From: an uncultured Bryobacterales bacterium
Lineage (GTDB): Bacteria > Acidobacteriota > Terriglobia > Bryobacterales > UBA6623
Assembly (NCBI GenBank): GCA_958295955.1
Contig: OY282420.1
Coordinates: 586,236 to 650,235, forward strand
DNA: 64,000 nt
Direction of reading: 5' to 3'
In this document: one piece after another, positions 1 through 9,186 of the stretch
Layout: each line of letters opens with the position of its first letter
Numbering within the stretch: position 1 is the stretch's first letter
Program-made: the position numbers and the translations under genes
Notes under the pieces: generated by a model
What the model was told of the DNA's origin: nothing
The model's database searches: none
What the model saw: only the letters and a program-made list of their open reading frames with translations

Positions 1-119
1 GTTAATCCCACCTAATCCCATTTACCGGCGACGGTCCCATAGCAGGCGGCCTCGCGCACTCGGGGTCAACGTATCGGGCCGCTGATTTTCGACGACGGCG
101 GGCAGTCAAAGGCGCCCCG

Positions 120-1970
120 CTACGCCGGCCGGGTCGATTCGCTCAAATACTGCAGTTGGTGAAGGCGCGAATAAATCCCGCCTTTGGCCAGCAGTTCCCG
201 GTGCGCGCCGATTTCCGCCACGCGCCCCTTGTGCATGACCAGAATCCGGTCGGCGCGGCCGATCGTCGAGAGCCGATGGGCGATCACGATCGACGTTCTG
301 CCGCTCAGCAGCGTCTCCAGCGTTTTGCGGATTTCGTGCTCGGTCTCCGAATCGACGCTGGACGTGGCTTCGTCCAGGATCAAAAACGGCCTGCCATGAG
401 CCAACGCGCGGGCGAAACCGACGAGTTGCTTGCGTCCCGCCGAGAGCGAGGCGCCCCGCTCCAACATGGGTTCGTCGTAGGCGGCGGGCAGCGATTGGAT
501 GTATTGCGCCAAATGCGCGTTCTCGGCCGCCCGGCGAACGGCGGCGGCATCGACGTCGGGCGAGTTCATGCCGATGTTGCCGGCGATCGTCCCGGCGAAT
601 AAATAGGGGTCTTGCAGGACAATGCCGAATTGCTTGCGCAGTTGCCGCACCGGCCAATCGCGAATGTCGCGCCCGCCGACGAGGATCGCCCCTTTCTGGA
701 TTTCGTAGAAGCGCAGCAACAGACTCACGAGCGTCGTTTTGCCGGCGCCGGTGTGGCCGACAACCGCCAGCATTTCGTTCGGCTCGGCGGTGAAGCTAAC
801 GGCTTCGAGCACCCAATCCTCGTTCCGGTAAGCGAACCACACATTGCGGAATTCCACTCGCAGGCCGTCGGCGGCGCCCGGCTCGCCTTGCGCGGTCTCG
901 GCGGCCGCGGGCGGCGTGTCGAGCAACTGAAAAACGCGCTCGGCGCCGGCCATCGCCGCTTGCAGGATGTTGTATTTCTCGGCAAGATCCTGGATCGGAC
1001 GGAATACCCGCGCGCCGTACTGCATGAAGGCCACCACCGCGCCGAGCGTCAAACTGCCTTCGACTACCCCCTTGCCGCCGAAGAAAATCAACATGGCCAG
1101 TCCCGCGACGCCGATGAGCTCGATCGTCGGATAGAAAAGCGCGTGCGCGCGGATGGCCTTGTAGTTGGCCTGACGGTGCTCCTCGTTGACGGCGGCGAAC
1201 TCGTCGAGCGTTGCCTGCTCATGATTGAACAGTTGAATCTCTGAGATTCCGGTGAACGTTTCCTGCAGGAATGCGTTGATCTTGGCGACCGCGGCGCGCA
1301 TGGCGCGGAAGCCGGCCCGCGCATGTTTTCGAAAGAGAAAGCTCGCCAGCGCCGTCACGGGCGCGATCGACAGGAATACCAGCGTCAGCACCGGGCTGAG
1401 GTACAGCATCGCCCCGAAGGCGAACGCCAGCGTCAGAACGTCGCCGGCTATGGCCACGACCCCGGACGTGAAGAGCTCGTTCAGCACGTCCACGTCGGTA
1501 GTGATCCGGGTGACGATGCGGCCGATCGGTTGGCGGTCGAAATACGGAACGCCGAGGCATTGCAACTTGGCGAAGATTTCGCGCCGCAAGTCGCGCATCG
1601 TCCGCTGGCCGGTCAGGTTCATGACATGGATATGGAAATAGCGCGCCGCGAATCCTGCGAGCAGGATGGCCAGGTATAGAGCGGAAACGGCGATGAGGCC
1701 GTCGACGGGGTCTTCCGGCAGCAGGGGGTCGAGCGGGGAACGCTCTTCCGGCTTGGGTTGCAGGTAGCGGTCGACGGCGACCTTGGTCAGATACGGGCCG
1801 GTCACGCCGAGCAACGAATGCATCACCAGCAGCGCGAGCGAAAGGCCGACAAGGGTTCTGTACGGGCGCAGGTAAGCCGCCAGCCGGCGCATCAGCTTCG
1901 CGTCGTAAACCCGGGCCGGCGGGACTTCCGAGCGCGCGAATTCGCCGCCGATCGTGCGTTGCGGGCTCAA
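120..1970 (-). CDS. ABC exporter half-transporter, catalytically competent subunit of a heterodimer
   Basis: This is one half of an MsbA/TM287-288-type ABC exporter in the inner membrane. A short soluble lead ending YDAKLMRRLAAYLRPYR precedes a six-helix membrane domain and then an ATPase domain with Walker A VGHTGAGKTTL, Q-loop VLQDPYLF, signature LSAGRKQ, Walker B LILDEATSSVD and switch His in IAHRLS. The catalytic Glu is present, but the signature is off consensus (SA for SG). The start is taken as the TTG overlapping the upstream stop (TTGA); the ATG at 1892 would remove the lead that related exporters keep. It is coupled to the partner at 1967-3694. The substrate (drug, lipid or peptide) cannot be told from sequence. 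Confidence 0.93.
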   Translation of the reverse strand: MSPQRTIGGEFARSEVPPARVYDAKLMRRLAAYLRPYRTLVGLSLALLVMHSLLGVTGPYLTKVAVDRYLQPKPEERSPLDPLLPEDPVDGLIAVSALYLAILLAGFAARYFHIHVMNLTGQRTMRDLRREIFAKLQCLGVPYFDRQPIGRIVTRITTDVDVLNELFTSGVVAIAGDVLTLAFAFGAMLYLSPVLTLVFLSIAPVTALASFLFRKHARAGFRAMRAAVAKINAFLQETFTGISEIQLFNHEQATLDEFAAVNEEHRQANYKAIRAHALFYPTIELIGVAGLAMLIFFGGKGVVEGSLTLGAVVAFMQYGARVFRPIQDLAEKYNILQAAMAGAERVFQLLDTPPAAAETAQGEPGAADGLRVEFRNVWFAYRNEDWVLEAVSFTAEPNEMLAVVGHTGAGKTTLVSLLLRFYEIQKGAILVGGRDIRDWPVRQLRKQFGIVLQDPYLFAGTIAGNIGMNSPDVDAAAVRRAAENAHLAQYIQSLPAAYDEPMLERGASLSAGRKQLVGFARALAHGRPFLILDEATSSVDSETEHEIRKTLETLLSGRTSIVIAHRLSTIGRADRILVMHKGRVAEIGAHRELLAKGGIYSRLHQLQYLSESTRPA

Positions 1971-3694
1971 TTTTTCGCCAGCTCCTCTTCGATCAGTTGG
2001 CGGTTGTGCAGCCGCTGGTAGAGGCCGCCGAGAGCCAACAGCTCGCGGTGCGAGCCGGCCTCGACGATGCGGCCTTCGTCGAGGACGACGATGCGGTCGG
2101 CGTGCCGCGCGGCGGAAACCCGGTGAGACACCATCAGCGTCGTGCAGTTGCGCAGCCTCGCTTGCAGGCGGGTCAGAATGCGGTGCTCCGTCTCGGTATC
2201 GACGCTCGCCGTCGCGTCGTCGAGGATCAGGATGCGCGGGCGCCGAACGAGCGCGCGAGCCATCGCAGTTCTTTGCTTCTGGCCGCCCGACAGCGTGATT
2301 CCGCGCTCGCCGACAAGCGTGTCGAGTTCGTCGGGGAAGTCGGCAACGTCGGTTTCGAAGTTCGCCGCGGCAACGGCTTCTTCGACCTCCCATTGCTCGG
2401 CCTCGGCCGCGCCGAGACGAATGTTGTCGTCGATCGACCGGCTGAACAGAAACGTTTCCTGGGGAACAAAGCCTACGGCGCGGCGCAGCACGGCCAGCGG
2501 CACGGCGCGCGCATCGCGGCCGTCGATGAGCACCCGGCCCTTGTTGGGATCGAGCAAACGCGGAATCAGATTCACCAGCGTCGACTTCCCGCTGCCGATC
2601 GAGCCGACGATGGCCAGGCTGCGGCCCGCCGGCACGTAGAGGCTGACGTTTTTGAGCGCCGGCTCGTTCGCGCCCGGGTACTGTACGGTCACGTTCTCGA
2701 GCTCGATGTCGCCGCGCACCGCGTCGATCGCGTAGTCCGTCGCCTGCCCGTCGGCGATGGACGGGCGCTGCTGCATCAGCTCGGTCAAGCGCTCCAGGGA
2801 TGCCGTTCCCCGCTGCAAGATGTTGACGACGATTCCCAGCCCGATCATCGGCCAAGTGAGCACGGGCAGGAAAGAAATGAACATGAGGAACGTGCCCGCG
2901 GTAATTTCGCCGCGCAGGACCCGCCAGCCGCCGAATCCCAGGACGGCGATATAGGCGAGGCCGACCAGCGCCTCGAGCAGCGGATAAAACACCCGCCATA
3001 TCTTGATCAATCCGAGGTTGTCGCGCAGGTAGTCGTCGTTCAGCTTGCGGAACCGTTCCTGCTCTTGCGGTCCCTGCCCGTAGGCGCGCAACATGCGGAT
3101 GTTGGCCAGGTGTTCCTGAACTCCGGCGCTGATCGCCGAAAACCGCTCCTGTATCTTTTGGAATTGAGCGTGGGTCCGCCGGCCGAAGTAGCCGGCCGAA
3201 AGCGACACCAGCGGCATGGGAGCGAAGATCAGCAGCGTCAGCACCCAGTCCGTCGCCGCCATTACGATCATGACGGCGATAAAGGTGACCGCGATCTCGG
3301 ACGTGTACATGACTCCCGGACCGAGCAGCGAGCGCACCTGCGCCAGGTCGTTCGTCGCGCGGGCCATCAGATCTCCGGTGCGATAGCTGTCGTAGAAGCG
3401 CTTGGGCAGCGTCACCAGATGGGCGCTCAGGTCGTTGCGCAGATCGTATTCAATGTCGCGCGAGAGCGTGATCAGGATCCAGCGCATGTAGTATTGGCCG
3501 ACCGCCTTGAGTCCGGCGGCGCCTATCATTGCCGCGGCGTACCAACCCAGCCCGGCGACCGTGAAGTCGGCCGAGAGATAGTCGACCGCCTGCCCGATGA
3601 TGTAGGGCAGCGCCGCCGCCATGCCGCTGCGCCAGCACAGCATGAAAAACCCCGCCGCGTACCGCCAGCGGTAGCGCACCATGTAAGGAACCAA
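1967..3694 (-). CDS. ABC exporter half-transporter, degenerate-site subunit of a heterodimer
   Basis: This is the 575-residue partner of the exporter subunit that follows. The membrane domain spans about residues 1-310 and the ATPase domain about 330-575. Walker A GSIGSGKST lies near 364-372, signature LSGGQKQR near 468-475 and Walker B ILILDDATASVD near 487-498. The residue after the Walker B Asp is Asp rather than the catalytic Glu. In heterodimeric exporters the degenerate site pairs exactly such a Walker B with the partner's poor signature (LSAGRKQ next door), so the pair looks like an asymmetric two-site machine. The TTG at 3694 gives the longest sensible start; an ATG five codons later is an alternative. 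It lies 27 bases downstream of the DUF420 gene. Confidence 0.93.
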   Translation of the reverse strand: MVPYMVRYRWRYAAGFFMLCWRSGMAAALPYIIGQAVDYLSADFTVAGLGWYAAAMIGAAGLKAVGQYYMRWILITLSRDIEYDLRNDLSAHLVTLPKRFYDSYRTGDLMARATNDLAQVRSLLGPGVMYTSEIAVTFIAVMIVMAATDWVLTLLIFAPMPLVSLSAGYFGRRTHAQFQKIQERFSAISAGVQEHLANIRMLRAYGQGPQEQERFRKLNDDYLRDNLGLIKIWRVFYPLLEALVGLAYIAVLGFGGWRVLRGEITAGTFLMFISFLPVLTWPMIGLGIVVNILQRGTASLERLTELMQQRPSIADGQATDYAIDAVRGDIELENVTVQYPGANEPALKNVSLYVPAGRSLAIVGSIGSGKSTLVNLIPRLLDPNKGRVLIDGRDARAVPLAVLRRAVGFVPQETFLFSRSIDDNIRLGAAEAEQWEVEEAVAAANFETDVADFPDELDTLVGERGITLSGGQKQRTAMARALVRRPRILILDDATASVDTETEHRILTRLQARLRNCTTLMVSHRVSAARHADRIVVLDEGRIVEAGSHRELLALGGLYQRLHNRQLIEEELAKN

Positions 3695-3721
3695 ATTGCC
3701 GAGAGTTGACAGAAGGCGTAC

Positions 3722-4135
3722 CTACAAGCGGTAGAGCATCAGGTAAACGAGAACGCCGGTCACGGAAACGTACATCCAGATCGGCCAGGTCCATTTGGCT
3801 ATGCGCCGGTGACGGTCGAACTGCCCGCTCCAGGCGCGGTACAAGGTCAGCAGCGCCAAAGGGACGACCGTCGCGGCCAGGACGATGTGCGTGATCAGCA
3901 CCGCGAAATAGACCGGCCGAATCCATCCTTGCCCCGTGAACGCAACGGAGCCGACCCGGTAGTGATAAACGAGATAGCAGGCCAGGAAGACCGCCGACGT
4001 GCAGAACGCGCCGACCATGCATGCCTTGTGGCGGCGTTCGTCTCCCCTGCGGATGAAGGCGTAACCGGCGCCGAGCAGCACGGCCGCGAGCGCGTTCAAG
4101 CTCGCATTCACGGTGGGCAGGTCGGTGACTTCCAC
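3722..4135 (-). CDS. DUF420 family membrane protein
   Basis: A small integral membrane protein of about 137 residues with four or five hydrophobic helices and the family's histidines in CYLVYHY and LITHIVLA, ending in a helix-rich WTWPIWMYVSVTGVLVY segment. DUF420 (YozB/CtaM-like) proteins are found beside cytochrome oxidase and haem-copper assembly genes and are linked to oxidase maturation; no oxidase gene is visible here. The start is uncertain: GTG at 4135 gives a normal family length, and a TTG at about 4152 overlaps the permease stop. It lies between the ABC-2 permease and the exporter pair on one strand, so co-transcription is likely. Confidence 0.85.
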   Translation of the reverse strand: MEVTDLPTVNASLNALAAVLLGAGYAFIRRGDERRHKACMVGAFCTSAVFLACYLVYHYRVGSVAFTGQGWIRPVYFAVLITHIVLAATVVPLALLTLYRAWSGQFDRHRRIAKWTWPIWMYVSVTGVLVYLMLYRL

Positions 4136-4152
4136 GAGTGAAGAGCGGCGGA

Positions 4153-4989
4153 TCAACTCAAGTTTCGGGCGGCCGGCCGCGCGGCCTGGCGCCAAGCGAA
4201 GGCCAGAGCGGCGATGCCGAAACCGGCGGTGACCGCCCAGCAAACGGCCATTGACGGGTCGGACGCGGAAACGCCGGCGCCCAACAGACGCCGCAGGCCG
4301 GTGACCCCGTAGGTCAGGGGATTGACGGTCATCGCCCAGCGGATCCATCCCGAAGAGCCGTCAACGGGGAAGACCCCGCCCGACAGCAGCCACATCGGCA
4401 TCAACACGACGTTCATGATCGAATGAAACCCCTGCACCGAGTCGAGCCGCCAAGCGAAATAAAACCCCAGTGCGGTGAGGCCGAACGCCATGAGCAAAAC
4501 CATCGCGAACACGGCCGGAAACGCGCCGGGAGAAAGCGCAACGCCGGCCAGGGGCGCCGGCGGCAGAAGCAGGAGACCCTGAAACGCGCCGATGGTCGTC
4601 GCTCCCAGAATCTTGCCGAGCGCCAGCGCCAGGCGCGGCGCCGGCGCTACGAGAACGGAGAGCAAAAATCCCTCCCGGCGGTCTTCGATGATCGAGATGT
4701 TGGCGAAGATCGAGGTGAAAAGCACCGCCAGAGTGACCGCGCCGGGAAAGAAAAACTGCGCATAGGTTTCGTTCGACGTTTGCAGCGACGAGCCGAACCC
4801 GGAACCCAGCACGAACCAGAACAGCAGCGGAGTCGAAAGGCTGCCGATCACCCGGCTGCGCTGTCTGTAGAACCCTTGAATTTCCCGCTGCCACAACGTG
4901 AAAACGCTCAGCCACAGGCTCGGACTTGCCGGGCGCCCGACCGCGGCGGCGGGCGCAACAGTACTTATGCCTTGAGGTGGGGAGGCCAT
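4153..4989 (-). CDS. ABC-2 type transporter permease
   Basis: A 278-residue inner-membrane permease of the ABC-2 family. It has a cytoplasmic N-terminus (LWQREIQGFYRQRSRVIGS), about six membrane segments and the typical family segment around EDRREGFLLSVLVAPAPR. The C-terminal part contains MPMWLLSGGVFPVD followed by NPLTYGVTGLRRLL. Such permeases need a separate ATPase subunit. None lies next to it here: the neighbouring ATPases are complete fused exporters. Its partner therefore lies outside the window, or it acts with DUF420 in a respiratory-maturation setting as seen in other genomes (inference). The ATG at 4989 is used; the first 25 residues are low in complexity and the start may lie a little downstream. 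Confidence 0.9.
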   Translation of the reverse strand: MASPPQGISTVAPAAAVGRPASPSLWLSVFTLWQREIQGFYRQRSRVIGSLSTPLLFWFVLGSGFGSSLQTSNETYAQFFFPGAVTLAVLFTSIFANISIIEDRREGFLLSVLVAPAPRLALALGKILGATTIGAFQGLLLLPPAPLAGVALSPGAFPAVFAMVLLMAFGLTALGFYFAWRLDSVQGFHSIMNVVLMPMWLLSGGVFPVDGSSGWIRWAMTVNPLTYGVTGLRRLLGAGVSASDPSMAVCWAVTAGFGIAALAFAWRQAARPAARNLS

Positions 4990-5093
4990 CGGATGCTTGG
5001 CGGCAGCCCTCTCGGAGCCGAACCTTCATTCTAGCCGACTCACGCCAAGCGCCGCGGCGGACAGGGACTGCGCAACGCCCGGCGCCGCCGGCT

Positions 5094-5687
5094 TTACAAC
5101 TCGAGCAAATAGCCCTTTTTGCCCACGTTCGCCGCGAGCGTCGGACCCATTTGCGCGACCCGTCCGGCAGCTTCATGGATGTGCCCGCAAAAAAAGTAAG
5201 CCGGGGGATGGGCGTCCAGAAAGGCGCGGACAGCGCTGCTGCCGAAGTGCAGGCCGCCCGAGGATTCGTCCAAGGGGCTGTCGAGCGGCGGCGCGTGGCA
5301 GACCAGCACGAGCGGTTTCAATGCCGCGAATTTGGCCAGGCGCTGCTCGATCTCCCGCTCGCTGTATTCGCCGGGCGTGTCGAACGGCGTGGGGTTGGAG
5401 TAGCCGAGTCCGCCGAAATGCGTGCCGTCGATCTCGATTACGGAATCGTGAAAGTTGCGGAAACCGAATTGCGAGCAGAATGCCGCGATCTGCCGGTCGG
5501 TCTCGTTGTTGCCCGGCATCGCCCATAGTTTCCTGCCCAGCGGCGCCAGGATTTTTCCGCAGTCGTCCAGCGGCGCCGGCCAGGTTACCAGGTCGCCCGC
5601 GGCGATATAGATGTCGGCTTCGACCGCGGCCGCCCGCTCCAGCGCCCGCAAATCGCCGTGGATGTCGGAAAATATCTGAACCAGCAT
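5094..5687 (-). CDS. Calcineurin-like metallophosphoesterase
   Basis: A compact 197-residue cytoplasmic phosphoesterase. It shows the dinuclear-metal ligands in order: SDIHGDL near the N-terminus (D-x-H), AAGDLV (GD), MPGNNE (GNxE in place of GNHD), VCHAPP and CGHIHE (GHxH) near the C-terminus. The asparagine variant GNNE is common in small bacterial phosphodiesterases and does not suggest inactivity. The substrate cannot be predicted. The ATG is supported by the immediate MLVQIFSDIHGD start of the fold. It lies between the small protein at 5724-5942 and the ABC-2 permease, all on the minus strand with short gaps. Confidence 0.92.
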   Translation of the reverse strand: MLVQIFSDIHGDLRALERAAAVEADIYIAAGDLVTWPAPLDDCGKILAPLGRKLWAMPGNNETDRQIAAFCSQFGFRNFHDSVIEIDGTHFGGLGYSNPTPFDTPGEYSEREIEQRLAKFAALKPLVLVCHAPPLDSPLDESSGGLHFGSSAVRAFLDAHPPAYFFCGHIHEAAGRVAQMGPTLAANVGKKGYLLEL

Positions 5688-5723
5688 TGCGTATCAGTGT
5701 ACCGGGCGGCAGCCGCGCCGGGT

Positions 5724-5942
5724 TCAGCCCATGCGGCGGGTAGCGGCAAGCCGCTCTTCGGCTTTGGCCAAGACCTGCGCCTCGGCCTCTTCCTTGTCCG
5801 CGGCTTGGGCGCGCGCGATCGTTGCGCCGGGGGAAACGTTATCCGCCTTGGCGTGATAGGTCTTGCCCAACCGGTACGAAACGATGCGGACCGGCCATCC
5901 GGCCAACTCCAGCGTGCGCTCGGAATAGTCTTCGGGCTTCAT
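5724..5942 (-). CDS. Small conserved-looking hypothetical protein coupled to the sulfurtransferase
   Basis: A 72-residue soluble protein beginning MKPEDYSERTLELAGWPVRI. Its ATG overlaps the sulfurtransferase stop by four bases (ATGA), which strongly supports translation. The first half looks like a small beta-rich domain (WPVRIVSYRLGKTYHAKADN) and the last 35 residues form an Ala/Glu-rich helix. I do not recognise a named family. The tight coupling suggests a role in the same sulfur-transfer process, but nothing in the protein (no Cys, no metal motif) shows what it does. Confidence 0.78.
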   Translation of the reverse strand: MKPEDYSERTLELAGWPVRIVSYRLGKTYHAKADNVSPGATIARAQAADKEEAEAQVLAKAEERLAATRRMG

Positions 5943-6784
5943 GCGCCCCTGGCGACGGCGGCGCCGACCAGATTGCCCCACTCGGTCCAGGAGCCGTCGT
6001 AGTTCGTCACGTTTTCGTAGCCCAGCAGGTACTTGAGCACGACCCAGGAGTGGCTCGAGCGCTCGCCGATACGGCAGTAAGCGACGATCGGCTTGGTTCC
6101 CGTGATGCCGGCGTCTCCGTAGAGCGCCTTCAACTCGTCGTAGCTCTTGAACGTGCCGTCCGGGTTGCACGCCTTGCCCCAGGGGATGTTCCCCGCGCCG
6201 GGAATGTGCCCACCGCGCTGGCAGGTTTCGGGCAGCCCCGGAGGCGAAAGAATTTCGCCGCTGAATTCGGCGGGGCTGCGGACATCGACCAGTTCCACCG
6301 CGCTGTTGCTTACCGACTCGGCGACCTGCGGCAGGAACGCGCGGATCGAAAAATCCGGCTCCGCGGCATTGTAGTCCGCGGGCGCAACCGCCGGCGCTTC
6401 CGTCGTCAGCTCGCGTCCTTCGGCAAGCCACTTCGCCCGCCCGCCGTTCATCAAGCGCGCGTCGGCGTGGCCGTATATCTTGAGTTGCCAGAACGCCCAA
6501 GCCGCGAACCAGTTGTTGTTGTCGCCGTAGAACACAACGGTCGTATCGTTGGCGATGCCGCTGTCGGACATCAATTTCTCGAACGCGGCCTGCGGCACGA
6601 TGTCCCGGCGCACGGTATCGCAAAGCTCGCTGTCCCAAGCCCAGCCGACGGCGCCGGGAATGTGGCCTTCGTCGTAAGAGCCCGTATCGACATCGACTTC
6701 GACGACGCGCACGGAGTCATCCCCCGCATGCTCGGCGACCCAATCCGCGCCGACTAAGATTTCAGGATGCGCGTAATCTCCCAT
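5939..6784 (-). CDS. Thiosulfate sulfurtransferase with two rhodanese domains
   Basis: A 281-residue tandem-rhodanese enzyme that moves sulfane sulfur from thiosulfate, or possibly mercaptopyruvate, to an acceptor in the cytoplasm. The N-terminal inactive domain spans about residues 1-125. The C-terminal catalytic domain carries the active-site loop CRIGERSSHSW and ends NYDGSWTEWGNLVG, closely matching actinobacterial CysA/SseA-type enzymes. The ATG is set by a strong ribosome-binding site (GGAGGAGG four bases upstream). The small gene at 5724-5942 overlaps its stop. A rearranged piece of a second copy of this gene lies at 9335-9439. Confidence 0.95.
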   Translation of the reverse strand: MGDYAHPEILVGADWVAEHAGDDSVRVVEVDVDTGSYDEGHIPGAVGWAWDSELCDTVRRDIVPQAAFEKLMSDSGIANDTTVVFYGDNNNWFAAWAFWQLKIYGHADARLMNGGRAKWLAEGRELTTEAPAVAPADYNAAEPDFSIRAFLPQVAESVSNSAVELVDVRSPAEFSGEILSPPGLPETCQRGGHIPGAGNIPWGKACNPDGTFKSYDELKALYGDAGITGTKPIVAYCRIGERSSHSWVVLKYLLGYENVTNYDGSWTEWGNLVGAAVARGA

Positions 6785-7141
6785 TTTTCCTCCTCCGGGT
6801 TTCTTCCCGCCGGGAAGCAACCATTGTAACCCAACGCCGGCGGTCCTGCTTGCGCGGGACAAGATTCGAGGCAGCGCTCGAGCCGCAGTAATGGCTTGCC
6901 TCTCGACGCTTCCCGGCCTTCCGTTGTGCATAGCCTGTAACATATTGCCAATGCTAGGCTTATGTCGTCATTGGACGCTGGTTCCCCCGCTGTATCCCTC
7001 GTTCTGTATTGGATTCCAGAGGATGCAGCGCACCGTCTTCAGACGGACCCGGACCTCGGGGTCCCTCGCCGCACCGGGTCGCCGAGGACCCGAAATCGCC
7101 CAGCGTACGGGCCGTCGGAGCGCCCGTAGTAGCATGAATCG
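6785..7141. other. Divergent intergenic region, no gene seen
   Basis: This 357-base gap separates the minus-strand sulfurtransferase from the plus-strand glycosyltransferase, so both promoters should lie here. I see the sulfurtransferase ribosome-binding site at its left end and a strong hairpin at 7059-7091, but no convincing -35/-10 pair on either strand. The short reading frames inside it have no recognisable product. Confidence 0.5.
7059..7091. other. GC-rich hairpin upstream of the glycosyltransferase
   Basis: The arms GGGTCCCTCG (7059-7068) and CGAGGACCC (7083-7091) pair over nine base pairs with one bulged C and a 14-base loop. No T-run follows on either strand, so it is not a classical terminator. 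It may be a leader structure for the gene starting at 7142 or 7181, or a remnant at the edge of an inserted segment. Confidence 0.45.
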
Positions 7142-9172
7142 ATGAACCGACCGATGCGCGTTGCTTCCGGGGGTATCGTCATGAAATCCTTGTTCCACAA
7201 TCAGATTCAAACGGTGCTGGCCCGATTCCGAAACGACAGGTTCTTGATGCTTCCTGTGGCCCTCGCCGTCCTGGGAACGGCGCTCATACTGCTCCGTGAA
7301 ATTACTTTCGGGGTGGGCATGGACGCCGATTCTACGGCGTACATCGCCGCTGCCAGGAACTTGGTGGCAGGAAATGGGCTTATTGTTTACGAAGGAAGGC
7401 CCCTGACGCTGTGGCCGCCGCTGTTTCCGATGCTGTTGGCTGTTGCCTGCTTATTCGGATTCGACCCGGCGGACTTCGCCGGTTTGTTGAACGCTGGGGC
7501 ATTCGGGGCGTCCGTTTTCGTTTCGGGCTGGTGGCTGCGGACCCGTCTTGAGTCCCGGTTGCCGGCGCTGTGGGGGACCCTTGCCGTTCTGCTGTCGGTC
7601 ACCCTCACGCATTGGGCGGCAATGGCTATGTCAGAACCCGTGTTTATCCTGTTTACCCTGCTTTCCCTGATTCAGACAGAGAAATTCTTGAACAACGGCA
7701 AAGGCTCATCGTTGACCTGGGCCGCGATGTTCACCACCCTCGCCTGTCTGACCCGTTATATCGGCGTCACCATAGTAGTCACCGTCGTGATGCTGTTGCT
7801 ACTCAAACGGGACACCATCCTGGAGCAGTTCAAGCGCATCGCCGCCTACTTCATGGTTTCTCTAACTCCCCTGGGCGTCTGGATGCTGCGGAATCTCATG
7901 GCAACCGGAACGCTCGCCGGCTACCGGCAGAATACGCCAAACCATCCATTTCTGGAGCACCTGGAACGGACGCCCCAAGTGCTGGCAGGATGGATACATC
8001 CCAGCCTGACGCCAAAAAATATGCCGGTTTTCACCGCTGTAGTGGGCGGAATATGCCTGTTGGCGCTGGCAATAGCCGTAACTTATGGCCTGATCAGCTC
8101 GCTTCGGAAGATGGATACGCGGCCAAGCCGGAGTCCGATTTATACATTCGGAACGTTCGCGCTCATATACATCATTATCATTGCCGTTGCGGCGTCACAG
8201 GGTAATACACCACTTGTCAATCACAGATTTCTCGCTCCGATATACGTACCCCTGGTGTTGGTAGTAGCGTTTGTGGTGGACCGATGGCTGGAATACGGCT
8301 ATCGAGCAGAGACGCCAGGCCGATTTGGAAGCCGGCGAATAAGAGGGAGGCTAAAGTCGCTCCTAACCCTTGCTCCGGTTAGCGGGCTTTTTCTTTGGCT
8401 TGCTTACCCGGTTGCACATAACATACATAGCATAGACAAGGCAATCAATCAGGGAACCAGCATCTACACTAACGAGCGTTGGGCTGATTCGGACCTCATG
8501 CAATACATAGAGCAGCATCTGGCCGGTATTCCGCGGGGTCGGGTTTACAGCAATGAAATATATGCAACATACATTCACGCCGAGGTTCACGCGTCTCCGC
8601 TTCCACTGGACGAGGATGCATTGGAGCAGGTAAGGTGGAATGCCGTCGCAGCCGGCGATACATACATCATCTGGTTTGAGAAGCCGCTTCCGGCCTATTC
8701 CTCCTGCAACTACGGGAGACCCGAATTGGAGAGGCATCTGGACTTCCTAAGACTTGAGCCTATACGGGAAGGCTCCGACGGAGTCATATATCGAGTGAGT
8801 ACGGAAGGCTTTATGGACAAAGCTGCCGAGGCCATAGAAGAGGCTGGCTCGCCGGTAATCCGCTCTACCTATGATGTGTACATCAGCGAAAACAGGTTGA
8901 TTTACTTGAAAGACCCGTGCGTCCAGGCCGACACCGAGGCGACTTTCTTCTTACACCTGAATCCGGTTAGCGGAGCTGACCTTCCCGATTGGCGCAAGCA
9001 GCATGGCTTCGACAATCTCGATTTCAATCTCGACTGGCATGGCTATCTGCGTGACCGGCGATGCGTCGGCGTGCGCGTGCTCCCCGACTACGACATCGCC
9101 GCCGGCCGCACCGGGCAATACATCCCCGGCAAGGGGGAGCTCTGGGAGGGCGCGTTCCGCTTTGACGAGTAG
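7142..9172 (+). CDS. GT39/ArnT-like integral membrane glycosyltransferase
   Basis: A 676-residue protein whose first two thirds contain about ten to twelve membrane helices and whose last 230 residues are soluble, presumably periplasmic. The loop after the first helix, MDADSTAYIAAARNLVAGNG, carries the acidic residue and the D-x-x-x-Y-x-x-A-R-N-L pattern of polyprenyl-phosphate-sugar transferases (ArnT/PMT, GT-C fold). It probably moves a sugar from a lipid carrier to lipid A, a polysaccharide or protein; the acceptor is unknown. The ATG at 7181, after GGGGG, is a likely alternative start giving MKSLFHNQ. The gene is more A/T-rich than its neighbours, stands alone, and is followed by integrase debris, all signs of lateral acquisition. 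Confidence 0.88.
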   Translation: MNRPMRVASGGIVMKSLFHNQIQTVLARFRNDRFLMLPVALAVLGTALILLREITFGVGMDADSTAYIAAARNLVAGNGLIVYEGRPLTLWPPLFPMLLAVACLFGFDPADFAGLLNAGAFGASVFVSGWWLRTRLESRLPALWGTLAVLLSVTLTHWAAMAMSEPVFILFTLLSLIQTEKFLNNGKGSSLTWAAMFTTLACLTRYIGVTIVVTVVMLLLLKRDTILEQFKRIAAYFMVSLTPLGVWMLRNLMATGTLAGYRQNTPNHPFLEHLERTPQVLAGWIHPSLTPKNMPVFTAVVGGICLLALAIAVTYGLISSLRKMDTRPSRSPIYTFGTFALIYIIIIAVAASQGNTPLVNHRFLAPIYVPLVLVVAFVVDRWLEYGYRAETPGRFGSRRIRGRLKSLLTLAPVSGLFLWLAYPVAHNIHSIDKAINQGTSIYTNERWADSDLMQYIEQHLAGIPRGRVYSNEIYATYIHAEVHASPLPLDEDALEQVRWNAVAAGDTYIIWFEKPLPAYSSCNYGRPELERHLDFLRLEPIREGSDGVIYRVSTEGFMDKAAEAIEEAGSPVIRSTYDVYISENRLIYLKDPCVQADTEATFFLHLNPVSGADLPDWRKQHGFDNLDFNLDWHGYLRDRRCVGVRVLPDYDIAAGRTGQYIPGKGELWEGAFRFDE

Positions 9173-9186
9173 CGAGCGCGCCGCGG

